Origin: a virus
Strand: one strand, 5' to 3'
Length of the DNA stretch: 52,792 bases
IMG/VR virus record: IMGVR_UViG_3300011116_000895
Span: 1-52,792 of that record
The notes under the pieces are model-generated. The model saw only the letters and a list, made by a program, of their open reading frames with translations, made no database searches and was not told the DNA's origin. Below, piece after piece: positions 18,932-26,877 of the stretch. Position 1 is the stretch's first letter; the number at the start of each line of letters is the position of its first letter. The translations under genes were made by a program, and so were the position numbers.

Positions 18932-20185
18932 ATGCCCGATACAGACCCGAATCTAATTGTTGATGTTACAGGAACTACCGCTGCTATTGCCACCGATTAC
19001 GTAAACAGTAGTCATTTTCAAGTAAGTAAGATTGCTTGGGGAGATACTGCTGCCTCAAACAGAGTTACCACAAGTAATCCACTTCCCGTAGACATCAGAC
19101 TAGCCACTGCCACCATAGGAATCACTGGTAGTGTTGGTGGTCTTGGTAATTTCAAGATTATAAACGGATTATCTGGCTCTACCGCCGTTCCTTTGGTTAT
19201 TAGCGGTACTACCAATTCTAGCTATGCTCAAGTACAGATCAATGGTAATGTTCAAGGAACAACCAATGGTGTATTATTGGGTATTACTGGAAATGTTAAT
19301 ATTCCAAATGGTATCACGATTTACGGCGGAAGCACATTCTCCTTGATCAACCCTATCGGTATTACTGGTGGTCGCAGACTGGCTTTTGCAACAGACAGTG
19401 TATCAATTACTGGAAGCACAGTGTCGGTTTCTTATCTGCCTCCATCCAACAAAAATTATGATACTATTGCAATCTACAACAGCGCAGGAGGCACATATAT
19501 TCCTGTGATGCTAAGAGACGGCAGCGGTAATTCTCTTGGATCTTCTGGTGGCGCATTAAACGTTAATATTATTGGTGCTGGTATCACTGCCACAATCAGC
19601 GTAAGTGCCGTGGTTGGTGTCAGTCAATCGTCTCCGTTCTATATTGCTGGGGCAACTGCTGGTCCAGAAGTTCGTGTAGTAGGTACTCAAGGAGCCTCTA
19701 AAGCAATCCCAGTAGTCATTGTAACGGATGCTGGAGCTTTGAGCAACAAGGTTGTGGTAGACGGAACAGTTGCAGTAAATCTAGAATCAGTTAATACAAA
19801 TATTTTAACTGTAGATTCCAAGTTAAGCTCATTGATTACTAATACAGAAAATATTAGTAAGTCCATGAATGGTGGTGGTCTTACTGGAACTGTTGTTCAG
19901 ACACAGATTACTACCATTACACGCCCAAGCACGGTTTATACAGGAACCAGAACTCTTGGTCTGACTCTTGGTAATACGGTAACTCTGAGTTCACAAACTC
20001 TTAAAACTGGTATTACGGTAAAGAACAAATCTGCAATTGATATTAATATTCAAGGAAATGGTACAACAAATAGTACTTACGCTCTGGGTAGTGGCGAAAT
20101 ATTGTTTATCGAATCTAATAACTTGAATACAGTGTCGTTTGGTGTTACTGCAGGATCGGCTACATTTACGTACATAGCAACCTAA
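18932..20185 (+). CDS. Virion structural protein, Gly/Thr/Ser-rich beta type
   Basis: 417 residues. GGAG lies ten bases before the ATG. The sequence is dominated by short beta repeats with IGITGSVGG, LGITGNVNIPNG and similar I-(T)-G turns, resembling fibre or head-decoration proteins; no catalytic residues are visible. It opens a three-gene plus-strand cluster, with only 4 and 9 bases between genes. TACAAATA at 18908-18915 is a possible degenerate late promoter. Confidence 0.6.
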   Translation: MPDTDPNLIVDVTGTTAAIATDYVNSSHFQVSKIAWGDTAASNRVTTSNPLPVDIRLATATIGITGSVGGLGNFKIINGLSGSTAVPLVISGTTNSSYAQVQINGNVQGTTNGVLLGITGNVNIPNGITIYGGSTFSLINPIGITGGRRLAFATDSVSITGSTVSVSYLPPSNKNYDTIAIYNSAGGTYIPVMLRDGSGNSLGSSGGALNVNIIGAGITATISVSAVVGVSQSSPFYIAGATAGPEVRVVGTQGASKAIPVVIVTDAGALSNKVVVDGTVAVNLESVNTNILTVDSKLSSLITNTENISKSMNGGGLTGTVVQTQITTITRPSTVYTGTRTLGLTLGNTVTLSSQTLKTGITVKNKSAIDINIQGNGTTNSTYALGSGEILFIESNNLNTVSFGVTAGSATFTYIAT

Positions 20186-20189
20186 TTAT

Positions 20190-21104
20190 ATGTCTGTCCG
20201 AAATACAAAAAGTGGTTCGGTTAGCCAAAACACTACTCCTGGAGTGGTGTATACGCTAGCCAGATCAGATATTTTTTACTTTCTTCAATTTATTAATTAC
20301 GAAAGTGAATTATATAAGAATACCTCCACTCTGACATCAAAACCAAATGTAGTTTTTTACACTGAAAATTCAGTAAACAAAGTTATTTTGGATTATAGTC
20401 TTGCTTCTTTCAGCGACAAGACTTTTCTCAAAAGTTTTTTTGCTGGACTAAATCAAACTAGTGGTATTACTTTAAGTGGTGGTTCTTATTTACAAGAAGC
20501 TAAAGCATTAGAAGCAGACCTATCTTCCAGCTTAACATTTTCCGAATTTAAAAATAACTATGTGTTTGCTACAGTAAATTCCACAACAGATAAGAGTACA
20601 TCAACCGATATCTATTATGGTACATATTTTATTGATACACCACAAATAACAAGTGGTGTTACTTTAGGTCAAAACGCATCAACCAAACGATACGCATTGG
20701 CATCACCAACAGGTATTGGAAATAATTCTTTAGAAAAATTAGGAATAATTGCAGGGGACGTTATTGAAGTAGTTAATCCAAATTCGCAAAATAATTCAAC
20801 AAGATACGATGTTATTGGTACTTCAATATTAAATGGTAAAAATATAATAGAATTAAAACAATCAGCAATTTCAGAAAATTTAATAGGGTCACCTTCAATA
20901 GTTAATTTGTACATTAAATCGAATAATACTTCTGCAAATTTAGTTGTAGATATAACAGATACCGTTTTAAATACCTGCCTAATAAATGGTATTCAGTTTA
21001 ATAATAGCACTAAATATCAATGTGATCTTAGAGGTGGTACGTTTATACCAACTTTAGTTAATAATTCGTCGTTTGCTAATACGTTGCCAAATATAACTTT
21101 ATAA
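20190..21104 (+). CDS. Virion structural protein, unknown
   Basis: 304 residues beginning MSVRNTKSGSVSQNTTPGV. It is rich in Ser, Thr and Asn with alternating beta segments (YYGTYFIDTPQITSGVTLG; GDVIEVVNPNSQNNSTRYDV) and no cysteines in the first half. It starts 4 bases after the preceding gene and precedes the Cys-rich gene, so it is probably part of the same late transcript. I recognise no family. Confidence 0.55.
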   Translation: MSVRNTKSGSVSQNTTPGVVYTLARSDIFYFLQFINYESELYKNTSTLTSKPNVVFYTENSVNKVILDYSLASFSDKTFLKSFFAGLNQTSGITLSGGSYLQEAKALEADLSSSLTFSEFKNNYVFATVNSTTDKSTSTDIYYGTYFIDTPQITSGVTLGQNASTKRYALASPTGIGNNSLEKLGIIAGDVIEVVNPNSQNNSTRYDVIGTSILNGKNIIELKQSAISENLIGSPSIVNLYIKSNNTSANLVVDITDTVLNTCLINGIQFNNSTKYQCDLRGGTFIPTLVNNSSFANTLPNITL

Positions 21105-21113
21105 AAATTTATT

Positions 21114-22907
21114 ATGACATATATGCGATCATGTTGCTGTAAAGGAATTACTTGTTTTTTTCCCGATGGAAGCGGAAATACAAGCGGTGCAACAGGAACT
21201 TGTTGCTATATCGAAGCTCTTGGCAATTGTTGTGTCCAGGGTTACGTATATCCAAATGATCCCTCTTCATCTTCAGGAGAATATCTTGAAAAAATTGATT
21301 GTATTAAAGAAATAACTAAAAGTGAATGTGATTCTTATAATATTTTAGGTCAACAAAAAGCAACTTGGACTCTTTATGGTGCCCCCACTACCTGCGAAGA
21401 CCCAGATAAAGCAGAATGTTCAGAAACTATGTGTGGTTCAAATTATCCTGAAGATCAAGATGATCCTGGAGATGATGTTCCACCAGGTTTTTGTAAATTA
21501 TACAGAACTGATCTTTTTTACTATGAGAGGACTGAAGACTTATGTGGTGCTCCAGGTTGTCAGAGTAAAACCGAATACACCAACACTATTATTGACTATT
21601 ATTTTGGACAAGGCGGCAATGATATACTGAATAGATATATTGATCCTTCGATCACTGATAAAGACATTGACTTCACTAAAGAATGTGATCCACAATTTCC
21701 TGCTGAATCTAAATATAGACTTATATACAAGGTTAAAACATCTTATTTGGGTTTAGTGCGAAATGGCACCAAACACGCTTCTTGGCGAGATATCAGAAAG
21801 GCTTCAGCTAATAATCCTAATTTTTATTGTGATTTACGAGAATTTTTTAGTAGTGATGAATCAGGTCCCGAAACAGCCTGCTCCTCAGACCCTTCGAGTG
21901 AATTCTTTGTTCCTCCTTCTTCTAATACTAGTTTGGCACCTTCTATAGGAAATTCCACTAGATCAAAAAGACATGTATGTGATTGTATTAGTAACATAAC
22001 AGAATGTGAATGTGCAAATAAAAATGCAAAAAGTTGGGATGCTGTTAGAGATCCTATTACTGGTTATTCTGGCAAAACTGGAGGAGATTGGATTTGGACT
22101 GAATCAGGTGATTGTAATTTAACCACAGCAGGAGCTACAGGAATTATTGGATGTCGTGGTGCTTGTTGTGTTTCAATAGCAGGAACACCAACAGAAGAGG
22201 ATCCATGTCCTGACTGGGTTGGAATAGAGTGTATCGATAATACCACTCAATGCGAATGTGATAATTTTACGGAATATGGTTCTGATGGACAAGCAACTAA
22301 ATTGGGAGATTTCAAAGGTCTTGGTACAACCTGCGATGGTAATATTTGTCTTGCTCCTTGTGAGGAAAGGTTTTGCACTATATACGAATATTATGAATTA
22401 ACTACTGAGGAATCTAGTCTTCCTGATTGTACCTGTTCACTCTTTAATCCAAATTGTAGCAGCCCCAGTCAAAGTTGTCAGTCAAAATTTGGACAAAACG
22501 CAACTGGCACACTTTCTTGTAAGGACAGAAAAGTCTCCACAGATTGTCCCTTCTGTAGACCTCAATTTGAAATTGAAATGGATACTTTTGTGGGAGATTA
22601 CAAGTGGACCAGAGTGACTGAGAGCTATGGTTATTATCACACTTGTGGTGCTGGAGAAGCACCTGTTTCAATGACTGAAACTATAATTAATGATACGCTT
22701 GGTCCAAGATGCACATCAACATATACTAAAACATACACCAGAATTTCAACACCAATACAAAGAGTTCCTCCTGGTCCTATTGTAACTAATCTTGTTGCTC
22801 ATTACGATGTTGTTACTAAATTGAGAGCGTATGGGTGTTCGCTTGACGAAACAGATAGTGGTTGTGGTACATGCGTACCTTATGTGTCATTTTGCAACTG
22901 TTGCTAG
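21114..22907 (+). CDS. Very cysteine-rich virion-type protein, unknown
   Basis: 597 residues with about 50 cysteines spread over the whole length. It opens SCCCKGITCFF and ends FCNCC. GTCCYIEALGNCC and RGACCVSIAG suggest a repeated G-x-CC unit, and ECEC/CDC doublets recur. There is no signal peptide or membrane segment. Several regions without cysteines are beta-rich with aromatic residues (YGYYHTCGAGEAP). The pattern suggests a disulfide- or metal-stabilised extracellular structural protein. It is third in a plus-strand cluster; function unknown. Confidence 0.6.
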   Translation: MTYMRSCCCKGITCFFPDGSGNTSGATGTCCYIEALGNCCVQGYVYPNDPSSSSGEYLEKIDCIKEITKSECDSYNILGQQKATWTLYGAPTTCEDPDKAECSETMCGSNYPEDQDDPGDDVPPGFCKLYRTDLFYYERTEDLCGAPGCQSKTEYTNTIIDYYFGQGGNDILNRYIDPSITDKDIDFTKECDPQFPAESKYRLIYKVKTSYLGLVRNGTKHASWRDIRKASANNPNFYCDLREFFSSDESGPETACSSDPSSEFFVPPSSNTSLAPSIGNSTRSKRHVCDCISNITECECANKNAKSWDAVRDPITGYSGKTGGDWIWTESGDCNLTTAGATGIIGCRGACCVSIAGTPTEEDPCPDWVGIECIDNTTQCECDNFTEYGSDGQATKLGDFKGLGTTCDGNICLAPCEERFCTIYEYYELTTEESSLPDCTCSLFNPNCSSPSQSCQSKFGQNATGTLSCKDRKVSTDCPFCRPQFEIEMDTFVGDYKWTRVTESYGYYHTCGAGEAPVSMTETIINDTLGPRCTSTYTKTYTRISTPIQRVPPGPIVTNLVAHYDVVTKLRAYGCSLDETDSGCGTCVPYVSFCNCC

Positions 22908-22933
22908 ACAAGAACTTTGTTGCTAAAAAATAT

Positions 22934-23290
22934 TTATTTAAGAGTCAAGAGATACTTGGTATGATTAACTGTACTCAGCATGTCGTCTCGAATATTCGCA
23001 AGATCCGTATTACCGTTCAAGGCAGAACCTAATTCACCAGTGGTGAAGAATTCGGTGGCTTGCTCTAACAGCTTTGTGACACCATCCGAAGCATAGTCTA
23101 GGAGAGTCATACGAATACCACCCGCCACAGACACTTTGCCGTGTACGCCCATCCAGGTCTCTACAAAAGCGTCAATGGATGCGTCTAGGGCTTCGTAAGC
23201 CTTGCCTAGAGCCTTGTGTTCGGAATAGCTAGTGGTCTGCCAGTGGTAGACACGAAGTTGATTTTGAAGTCCAAGAAGTTTGTCGATCAT
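22934..23290 (-). CDS. DUF5856-type protein, Dps/ferritin-like helical bundle
   Basis: 118 residues. LLGLQNQLRVYHWQTTSYSEH, then ALGKAYEALDASIDAFVETW, follows the family pattern HWQT-x-SY-x-EHKALG...Y-x-x-(L/W)-D-x-x-(I/V)-D-x-F-(V/A)-E. The His, Glu and Asp spacing recalls the ferroxidase-type helices of Dps, and a helical bundle is expected. Found in many T4-like phages; its function has not been established to my knowledge. AGGGA precedes the ATG. Confidence 0.7.
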   Translation of the reverse strand: MIDKLLGLQNQLRVYHWQTTSYSEHKALGKAYEALDASIDAFVETWMGVHGKVSVAGGIRMTLLDYASDGVTKLLEQATEFFTTGELGSALNGNTDLANIRDDMLSTVNHTKYLLTLK

Positions 23291-23398
23291 TCGTTTTTCC
23301 CTAATAGTTAATTAATATACTCTAATAATGAATAGATTAACCCTTAATCAATCGGATACACTAGTATCTATAGAAAATACAAGTTTACTAAATACAGT

Positions 23399-23533
23399 AT
23401 GATAACCAAGCTCAAAACCCTAATTAAACGAGTTCTTACCAAAGTTAAATCTAAGATCAAGAAGATTCTAACAAAAATAAAGAAAATTACTAATCCCAAA
23501 GTCCCAGTCAAACGAGTTAAACAAGTAAAGTAA
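23399..23533 (+). CDS. 44-residue lysine-rich amphipathic peptide
   Basis: A short ORF of 45 codons. The product has 15 Lys and 2 Arg and no acidic residue. Residues 2-30 alternate basic and Ile/Leu/Val positions with i, i+3, i+4 spacing, giving a strongly amphipathic cationic helix, followed by a Pro-containing basic tail. There is no obvious Shine-Dalgarno, which lowers confidence, but a strong terminator follows 27 bases after the stop, so the region is a transcription unit of its own. It could be DNA- or membrane-active; see findings. Confidence 0.5.
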   Translation: MITKLKTLIKRVLTKVKSKIKKILTKIKKITNPKVPVKRVKQVK

Positions 23534-23560
23534 AGAAAACGAATTAAAGTTTTTACAAAG

Positions 23561-23592
23561 CAAAGCTCCCACCTGTGACGGTGGGAGCTTTG
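23561..23592 (+). terminator. Intrinsic terminator after the small basic peptide gene
   Basis: A perfect 13-bp stem (arms 23561-23573 and 23580-23592) with a 6-base loop TGTGAC is followed by TTATTATA. The T-run is short, but the stem is among the most stable in the window. Confidence 0.85.
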
Positions 23593-23609
23593 TTATTATA
23601 GATAATGGT

Positions 23610-24092
23610 ATGAACAATTTCACCAACTTCCTCAATCATTTAAACTCATTCTCTAAAAAACCAATTATTAATGAATCCAAAAGAGATCCAGCTTTAAAAG
23701 GATTAAATACTACGTGGGGATGGGGAAAGCGTGACTGGAGTGATGGTACACCAGAATTACAAACGATAAAACCAGGAGCTGGTGATAATAGAGCATCCTC
23801 TCTACAAACAGGGGAAGTATCAAGGCATAATGCTGGTCAATATTTTACTTCAGCAAACCCAGCAATTGATGTGAATGATGATCTCATTCCCCATGACGAA
23901 AGACAAGCGCATGCGGCAGCAATGCATGAAGCTGACAGTGAAAACATGAATATAGCTGTTGTACAACACATTAAGTCAGGAAGATTTAGCATTACGGATC
24001 CAACTCACGCTATGCGGATTGTTCGTGACGGATCTAATAGACACATAGCAACATACACACCAGGACCAAATGCTCCAAGAAATCTTGCTTAA
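23610..24092 (+). CDS. Unknown protein, possible head-targeted leader
   Basis: 160 residues. The first 23 residues (MNNFTNFLNHLNSFSKKPI then INES) resemble an elongated version of the leader seen on the 34-38 kb genes and contain I-N-E, a possible prohead-protease site after residue 22. TATAGATA ends five bases before the ATG and there is no Shine-Dalgarno, as for the tagged genes. The body is polar, with Trp near the start (TTWGWGKRDWSDG) and a His-rich middle (HDERQAHAAAMHEAD). No family recognised. Confidence 0.55.
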   Translation: MNNFTNFLNHLNSFSKKPIINESKRDPALKGLNTTWGWGKRDWSDGTPELQTIKPGAGDNRASSLQTGEVSRHNAGQYFTSANPAIDVNDDLIPHDERQAHAAAMHEADSENMNIAVVQHIKSGRFSITDPTHAMRIVRDGSNRHIATYTPGPNAPRNLA

Positions 24093-24095
24093 TAA

Positions 24096-24416
24096 TTAAA
24101 GCATTGGTTCGTTGTCTGAGTCTTCCGAAGGCTTTCTGCGTGGTTTTCGTATAGGCTTCTTGATGTAGAAGTTCTTGTCAAAGTACTTGTTGTCTTCGAA
24201 GCCAGGCCAATTCAACTTGTCCAAGGCTTTGGTTTCAGCCTTGATGCCCAAGGTGGTCATCCAGAAGCCTATCGCATATTTAACCTGCTTGATGGAACCG
24301 CTGTATTTGTTGGTTTTCGGGTTCCAATCCTTTTCGTCCATACTGAGCAGAATGTCAAATCCTCGGTCAATCATCTTCTTGCCAATCCATCGTTTAAATT
24401 TGTGGTATATACGCAT
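24096..24416 (-). CDS. Small basic protein, unknown
   Basis: 106 residues, convergent with the previous gene (3 bases between stops). It has a basic N-terminus (MRIYHKFKRWIGKKMIDRG), an aromatic-rich middle (FWMTTLGIKAETKALDKLNW) and a Lys/Arg/Pro-rich tail (IKKPIRKPRRKPSEDSDNE). The helical first half could be membrane-surface associated. No recognisable family. Confidence 0.5.
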   Translation of the reverse strand: MRIYHKFKRWIGKKMIDRGFDILLSMDEKDWNPKTNKYSGSIKQVKYAIGFWMTTLGIKAETKALDKLNWPGFEDNKYFDKNFYIKKPIRKPRRKPSEDSDNEPML

Positions 24417-24470
24417 AATATAAAGTCGCTTTCTTGCTGTTAGTGTTAGGGGCTAGCATGCCCTGTAAGG

Positions 24471-24490
24471 CTCTAGAATCGATTCTGGAG
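24471..24490. other. 20-bp near-perfect palindrome in a gene-free gap
   Basis: CTCTAGAATCGATTCTGGAG is an inverted repeat with one mismatch, centred on ATCGAT. It lies in the gene-free stretch 24417-24661. That stretch also holds a terminator hairpin and, at about 24622-24650, an imperfect stem-loop (ATAGCGCAGT paired to ACTGGCACTAT). I found no coding sequence there. Confidence 0.55.
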
Positions 24491-24550
24491 CGTTCCTAGA
24501 CGTTAGGAGTGATTTGGGAGGGGTTCATTCATGTATATTGTCTCTAGAAT

Positions 24551-24578
24551 CAAAAAGAGGCATTGCTGCCTCTTTTTG
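24551..24578. terminator. Bidirectional terminator-like hairpin
   Basis: A perfect 12-bp stem (CAAAAAGAGGCA / TGCCTCTTTTTG) closes the same TTGC loop as the 17.67 kb terminator. The T-rich arm gives a U-tract in either direction. It lies after the 24662 gene on the minus strand. Confidence 0.8.
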
Positions 24579-24661
24579 AACTACGATGGTCGAAAGGTAG
24601 CGGTTCCTTTTTAGCATGAATAGCGCAGTTCGCACTGGCACTATCCTTTGCCCGATCATAG

Positions 24662-25054
24662 TTATTTAGGCTTTTTATACTTTGACATTAGTGATTTAAA
24701 ACGAGGAAGTAAGTCTTTTTCCGCAGTTAAATCCTTGATGTGTACCGATGGTCCACGTGAAGTAGGTTTAGGGTTGGCTGCTAATTTTTGTGCTTCTCTT
24801 TGAATAAGATCAGTAAGAATCTGTCCATCAGAAGGACCAGACGCTTCGTACATTTCAGCGGCTTCCTTCTTGCCTTCTTGTCTTTCTTTCTTTCCTTCAG
24901 AACCAGACTTCACACCTTTGTTCCACTTCTTTGGTCTTTGCTTAGAAGCACCACGAGGAGCGTGAACAGGTTTCTCGGATTTCTTACCTTCCATAATGGT
25001 GGATAAGATTTTATCTTTAATCATTTGTCTTAATTCTTCTTTAATATTTTCCAT
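24662..25054 (-). CDS. Basic hypothetical protein, possibly head-internal
   Basis: 130 residues. The N-terminal helix ends at ILSTIMEG, a Leu/Ile-x-Glu site after residue 22. It is followed by a strongly basic, low-complexity segment (KKSEKPVHAPRGASKQRPKK; SEGKKERQEGKKE) and a helical C-terminus. That plan (short acidic leader, cleavage-like site, basic body) resembles internal head proteins, but the similarity is compositional only. No domain recognised. Confidence 0.5.
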   Translation of the reverse strand: MENIKEELRQMIKDKILSTIMEGKKSEKPVHAPRGASKQRPKKWNKGVKSGSEGKKERQEGKKEAAEMYEASGPSDGQILTDLIQREAQKLAANPKPTSRGPSVHIKDLTAEKDLLPRFKSLMSKYKKPK

Positions 25055-25067
25055 AGTATATTATGTA

Positions 25068-25463
25068 TTATTTTAAAGTAATGCGACAACAAGTGAATCC
25101 TTCAGGACCTTCGTCGTGAAACACAACATCCGCAACAACGCCAATAGTACCAGAGTCCGACATTAGAGGATCACCAGCCATAATGAATGGTCCTCCCTCA
25201 AAGTCAAACATGCCTTCTCCTTGACGAACAAACTCGCTCTTGCCGTATAGTAGAATGTCTCCATTAGGCAACAGGTCGTAGTAACGAGGTTGGTTGTATC
25301 GTGAAGTACAGAAGAAATTCTTTGAGTCCACAGGAGGAGCAGGATCCTTTGCTTTACCAGCAAGAAGTTGGTCGATATGTTCTTCTGATAATCCTTGTGC
25401 TCGATAGGTTAATCGAAGCTTTGCTTGTTCTGCTAGGTATTCTAATTTTTTATTAATTTGCAT
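25068..25463 (-). CDS. Conserved-looking phage protein, unknown
   Basis: 131 residues. It has a helical N-terminus (INKKLEYLAEQAKLRLTYRA) and then a beta-rich body, RYYDLLPNGDILLYGKSEFV and FEGGPFIMAGDPLMSD, with four cysteines including a CC pair near the end. It shares one base between start and upstream stop with the endonuclease VII-like gene. I cannot assign a function. Confidence 0.55.
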   Translation of the reverse strand: MQINKKLEYLAEQAKLRLTYRAQGLSEEHIDQLLAGKAKDPAPPVDSKNFFCTSRYNQPRYYDLLPNGDILLYGKSEFVRQGEGMFDFEGGPFIMAGDPLMSDSGTIGVVADVVFHDEGPEGFTCCRITLK

Positions 25464-25852
25464 TATTCGGTCTCCTTTTGTTTATGCGCTTTCAAATAAT
25501 TTAAAGCTTTTTCAATTCCTTCTAAAGTGTCTCCAAGTTTTCCAATACCTGTGTTACACGGATCACACAGCCATCCTCTAATCTTTAGTGTCTTGTGGTC
25601 GTGATCCAAACAAAACTTAGCAGTTGGTTTTCCGCAACACTCACACACATCTGGCTTGGGTGGTGCTTGTTTGTGAAGCACTGCTCTTAACTGACTTTGA
25701 GTTTTTATACAGGATCTACATCTTGTGTCTAATCTATCTTTGTGTTGAATATGCTTGGGAAATTCACGACAAGACTTTTCTTCTTTGCAATAAATGCAGG
25801 TCTTTTTTGGTGCATCAACCATGTCATCAAAATTGTCGAATAGGTTAGACAT
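25463..25852 (-). CDS. Endonuclease VII-like HNH nuclease with N-terminal zinc knuckle
   Basis: 129 residues from the ATG at 25852. Longer in-frame starts are possible, but none has a better ribosome site. An N-terminal treble-clef-like unit has CIYC and CRSC pairs. The C-terminal half has CECCGKPTAKFCLDHDHKT and RGWLCDPCNTGIGKLGD, the classic recombination-endonuclease VII pattern (C-x-x-C...DHDH-x-T...RG-x-L-C-x-x-CN-x-x-(I/L)G). Such enzymes resolve branched DNA before packaging, or act as free-standing mobile nucleases. Confidence 0.82.
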   Translation of the reverse strand: MSNLFDNFDDMVDAPKKTCIYCKEEKSCREFPKHIQHKDRLDTRCRSCIKTQSQLRAVLHKQAPPKPDVCECCGKPTAKFCLDHDHKTLKIRGWLCDPCNTGIGKLGDTLEGIEKALNYLKAHKQKETE

Positions 25853-25970
25853 GGTGTGTTGGTGAATGTGATTCGAGGGCTGCTCTTTCAGTGAATTCTT
25901 ACTGATAGGATGCATCTCTGCTTTTCCCACATAATAAGAACAACCCCCGAATCGCATTCAAGATCTGTAT

Positions 25971-26279
25971 TTAGTCCTTTAGTTTCTTCAGGGCTTTCTT
26001 GTATTTCTTCATAACCTTCTTGCCCGTTTTGAGAACCATCTCATCGTAGCGTTTGTCTGCTTTGGCATAGGTCTTTTCTTCAAACCCTATGTACAGTTCT
26101 GGATACAGTTCATCCATAGGAATAAGATTTACTCCATTATACTCCCAAGGAAAATGTTTAAGCAAACTCGATGCTCGTTGGCGAATCCACTTCGGTGCTG
26201 CAGGTTTGCTAGTCATCAATTGAACCAGAAATTTGCGTGTTTCTTTCAGACTGTTTACTTCTTCGTGTGGTAGAGTCAT
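25971..26279 (-). CDS. BPSL0761-like small protein
   Basis: 102 residues from the ATG at 26279, which overlaps the speD stop as ATGA. MTLPHEEVNSLKETRKFLVQL, then WIRQRASSLLKHFPWEY, matches the pattern of the BPSL0761 family (M-T-x-P-x-E-R/E...TR-x-FL-x-x-L...R-x-x-A-x-x-LL-x-H(Y/F)P), a group of unknown function common in phages and proteobacteria. The C-terminal half is Lys-rich (KTGKKVMKKYKKALKKLKD). Confidence 0.6.
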   Translation of the reverse strand: MTLPHEEVNSLKETRKFLVQLMTSKPAAPKWIRQRASSLLKHFPWEYNGVNLIPMDELYPELYIGFEEKTYAKADKRYDEMVLKTGKKVMKKYKKALKKLKD

Positions 26280-26674
26280 TTGATACTTCCGTAGTTTCTG
26301 CCACGCACAAAGAAATTGTGTTCTGAGTCGGTAAACCCAAAGCATTCTTTAGCGTAATTGTAAATAATTTCACAGTCAAACTTGTTGCAGGAATATACAT
26401 CCAGGGTAATAAAACGTTTAGGCTCCATGGAGTGAATCTGAATACCACTCTCAATCAGAGGAACCCAGCCACTTACTCCTGCCTTGTCAGGATAGATTTC
26501 ATCACCATCTTTAGTAGGACCGTGCATCACAACAGGCTGTGACATACGAGTCATTCCAATCTTGTCCACAACTCGTTCTAGGAACCTATAGTGGAGTTCC
26601 AAGTCATCGGCTGCTCCCTCTCTGCAGTCGTACATATCAAGATAATATGAGTATCCAAATGGTGTCTTGTTCAC
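26276..26674 (-). CDS. speD: S-adenosylmethionine decarboxylase family enzyme (SpeD-like, pyruvoyl)
   Basis: 132 residues, the size of bacterial class 1B proenzymes. Translation starts at GTG with AAGGAG ten bases upstream, overlapping the previous stop (GTGA). Key residues are placed as in the family: Ser68 in GVSGW, the Glu75-Ser76 self-cleavage pair in LIESGIQIH, His81 and Cys96 in LDVYSC. In T. maritima numbering these correspond to Ser55, Glu62-Ser63, His68 and Cys83. The usual SH after the scissile Glu is SG here. It would make a polyamine precursor; relatives with ornithine or arginine decarboxylase activity exist, so the substrate is uncertain. Confidence 0.8.
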   Translation of the reverse strand: MNKTPFGYSYYLDMYDCREGAADDLELHYRFLERVVDKIGMTRMSQPVVMHGPTKDGDEIYPDKAGVSGWVPLIESGIQIHSMEPKRFITLDVYSCNKFDCEIIYNYAKECFGFTDSEHNFFVRGRNYGSIK

Positions 26675-26877
26675 GGGTGTTCGTCTCCTTGATCCTTATC
26701 TTCTAGTTTGTTAATATAATCTAAAAATTCTTTAGCGTATCCTCTAAGATCCATTACCTTTTTGTTCTCGGAAGGATTTTCTATGGCATCTACAGTTTTT
26801 AAAAATTCTGTTGCATAGTCAGTAACAACTTTTTCTGCAAGTGGACTAAGTAACTTATCGACTGGTTCATCGTTCAT
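26671..26877 (-). CDS. Small acidic helical protein, unknown
   Basis: 68 residues, with AAAGAG before the ATG. Predicted to be almost all helix (LAEKVVTDYATEFLKTVDAI; GYAKEFLDYINKLEDKDQG). It overlaps the end of the UVDE gene by 11 bases and the GTG of the speD-like gene by 4, so the three are read as one operon. No family recognised. Confidence 0.55.
   Translation of the reverse strand: MNDEPVDKLLSPLAEKVVTDYATEFLKTVDAIENPSENKKVMDLRGYAKEFLDYINKLEDKDQGDEHP

Noticed and set aside
24596-24660. Possible tRNA near the 24.6 kb hairpin
   Set aside because: There is a stem-loop but no acceptor pairing or T-arm consensus.
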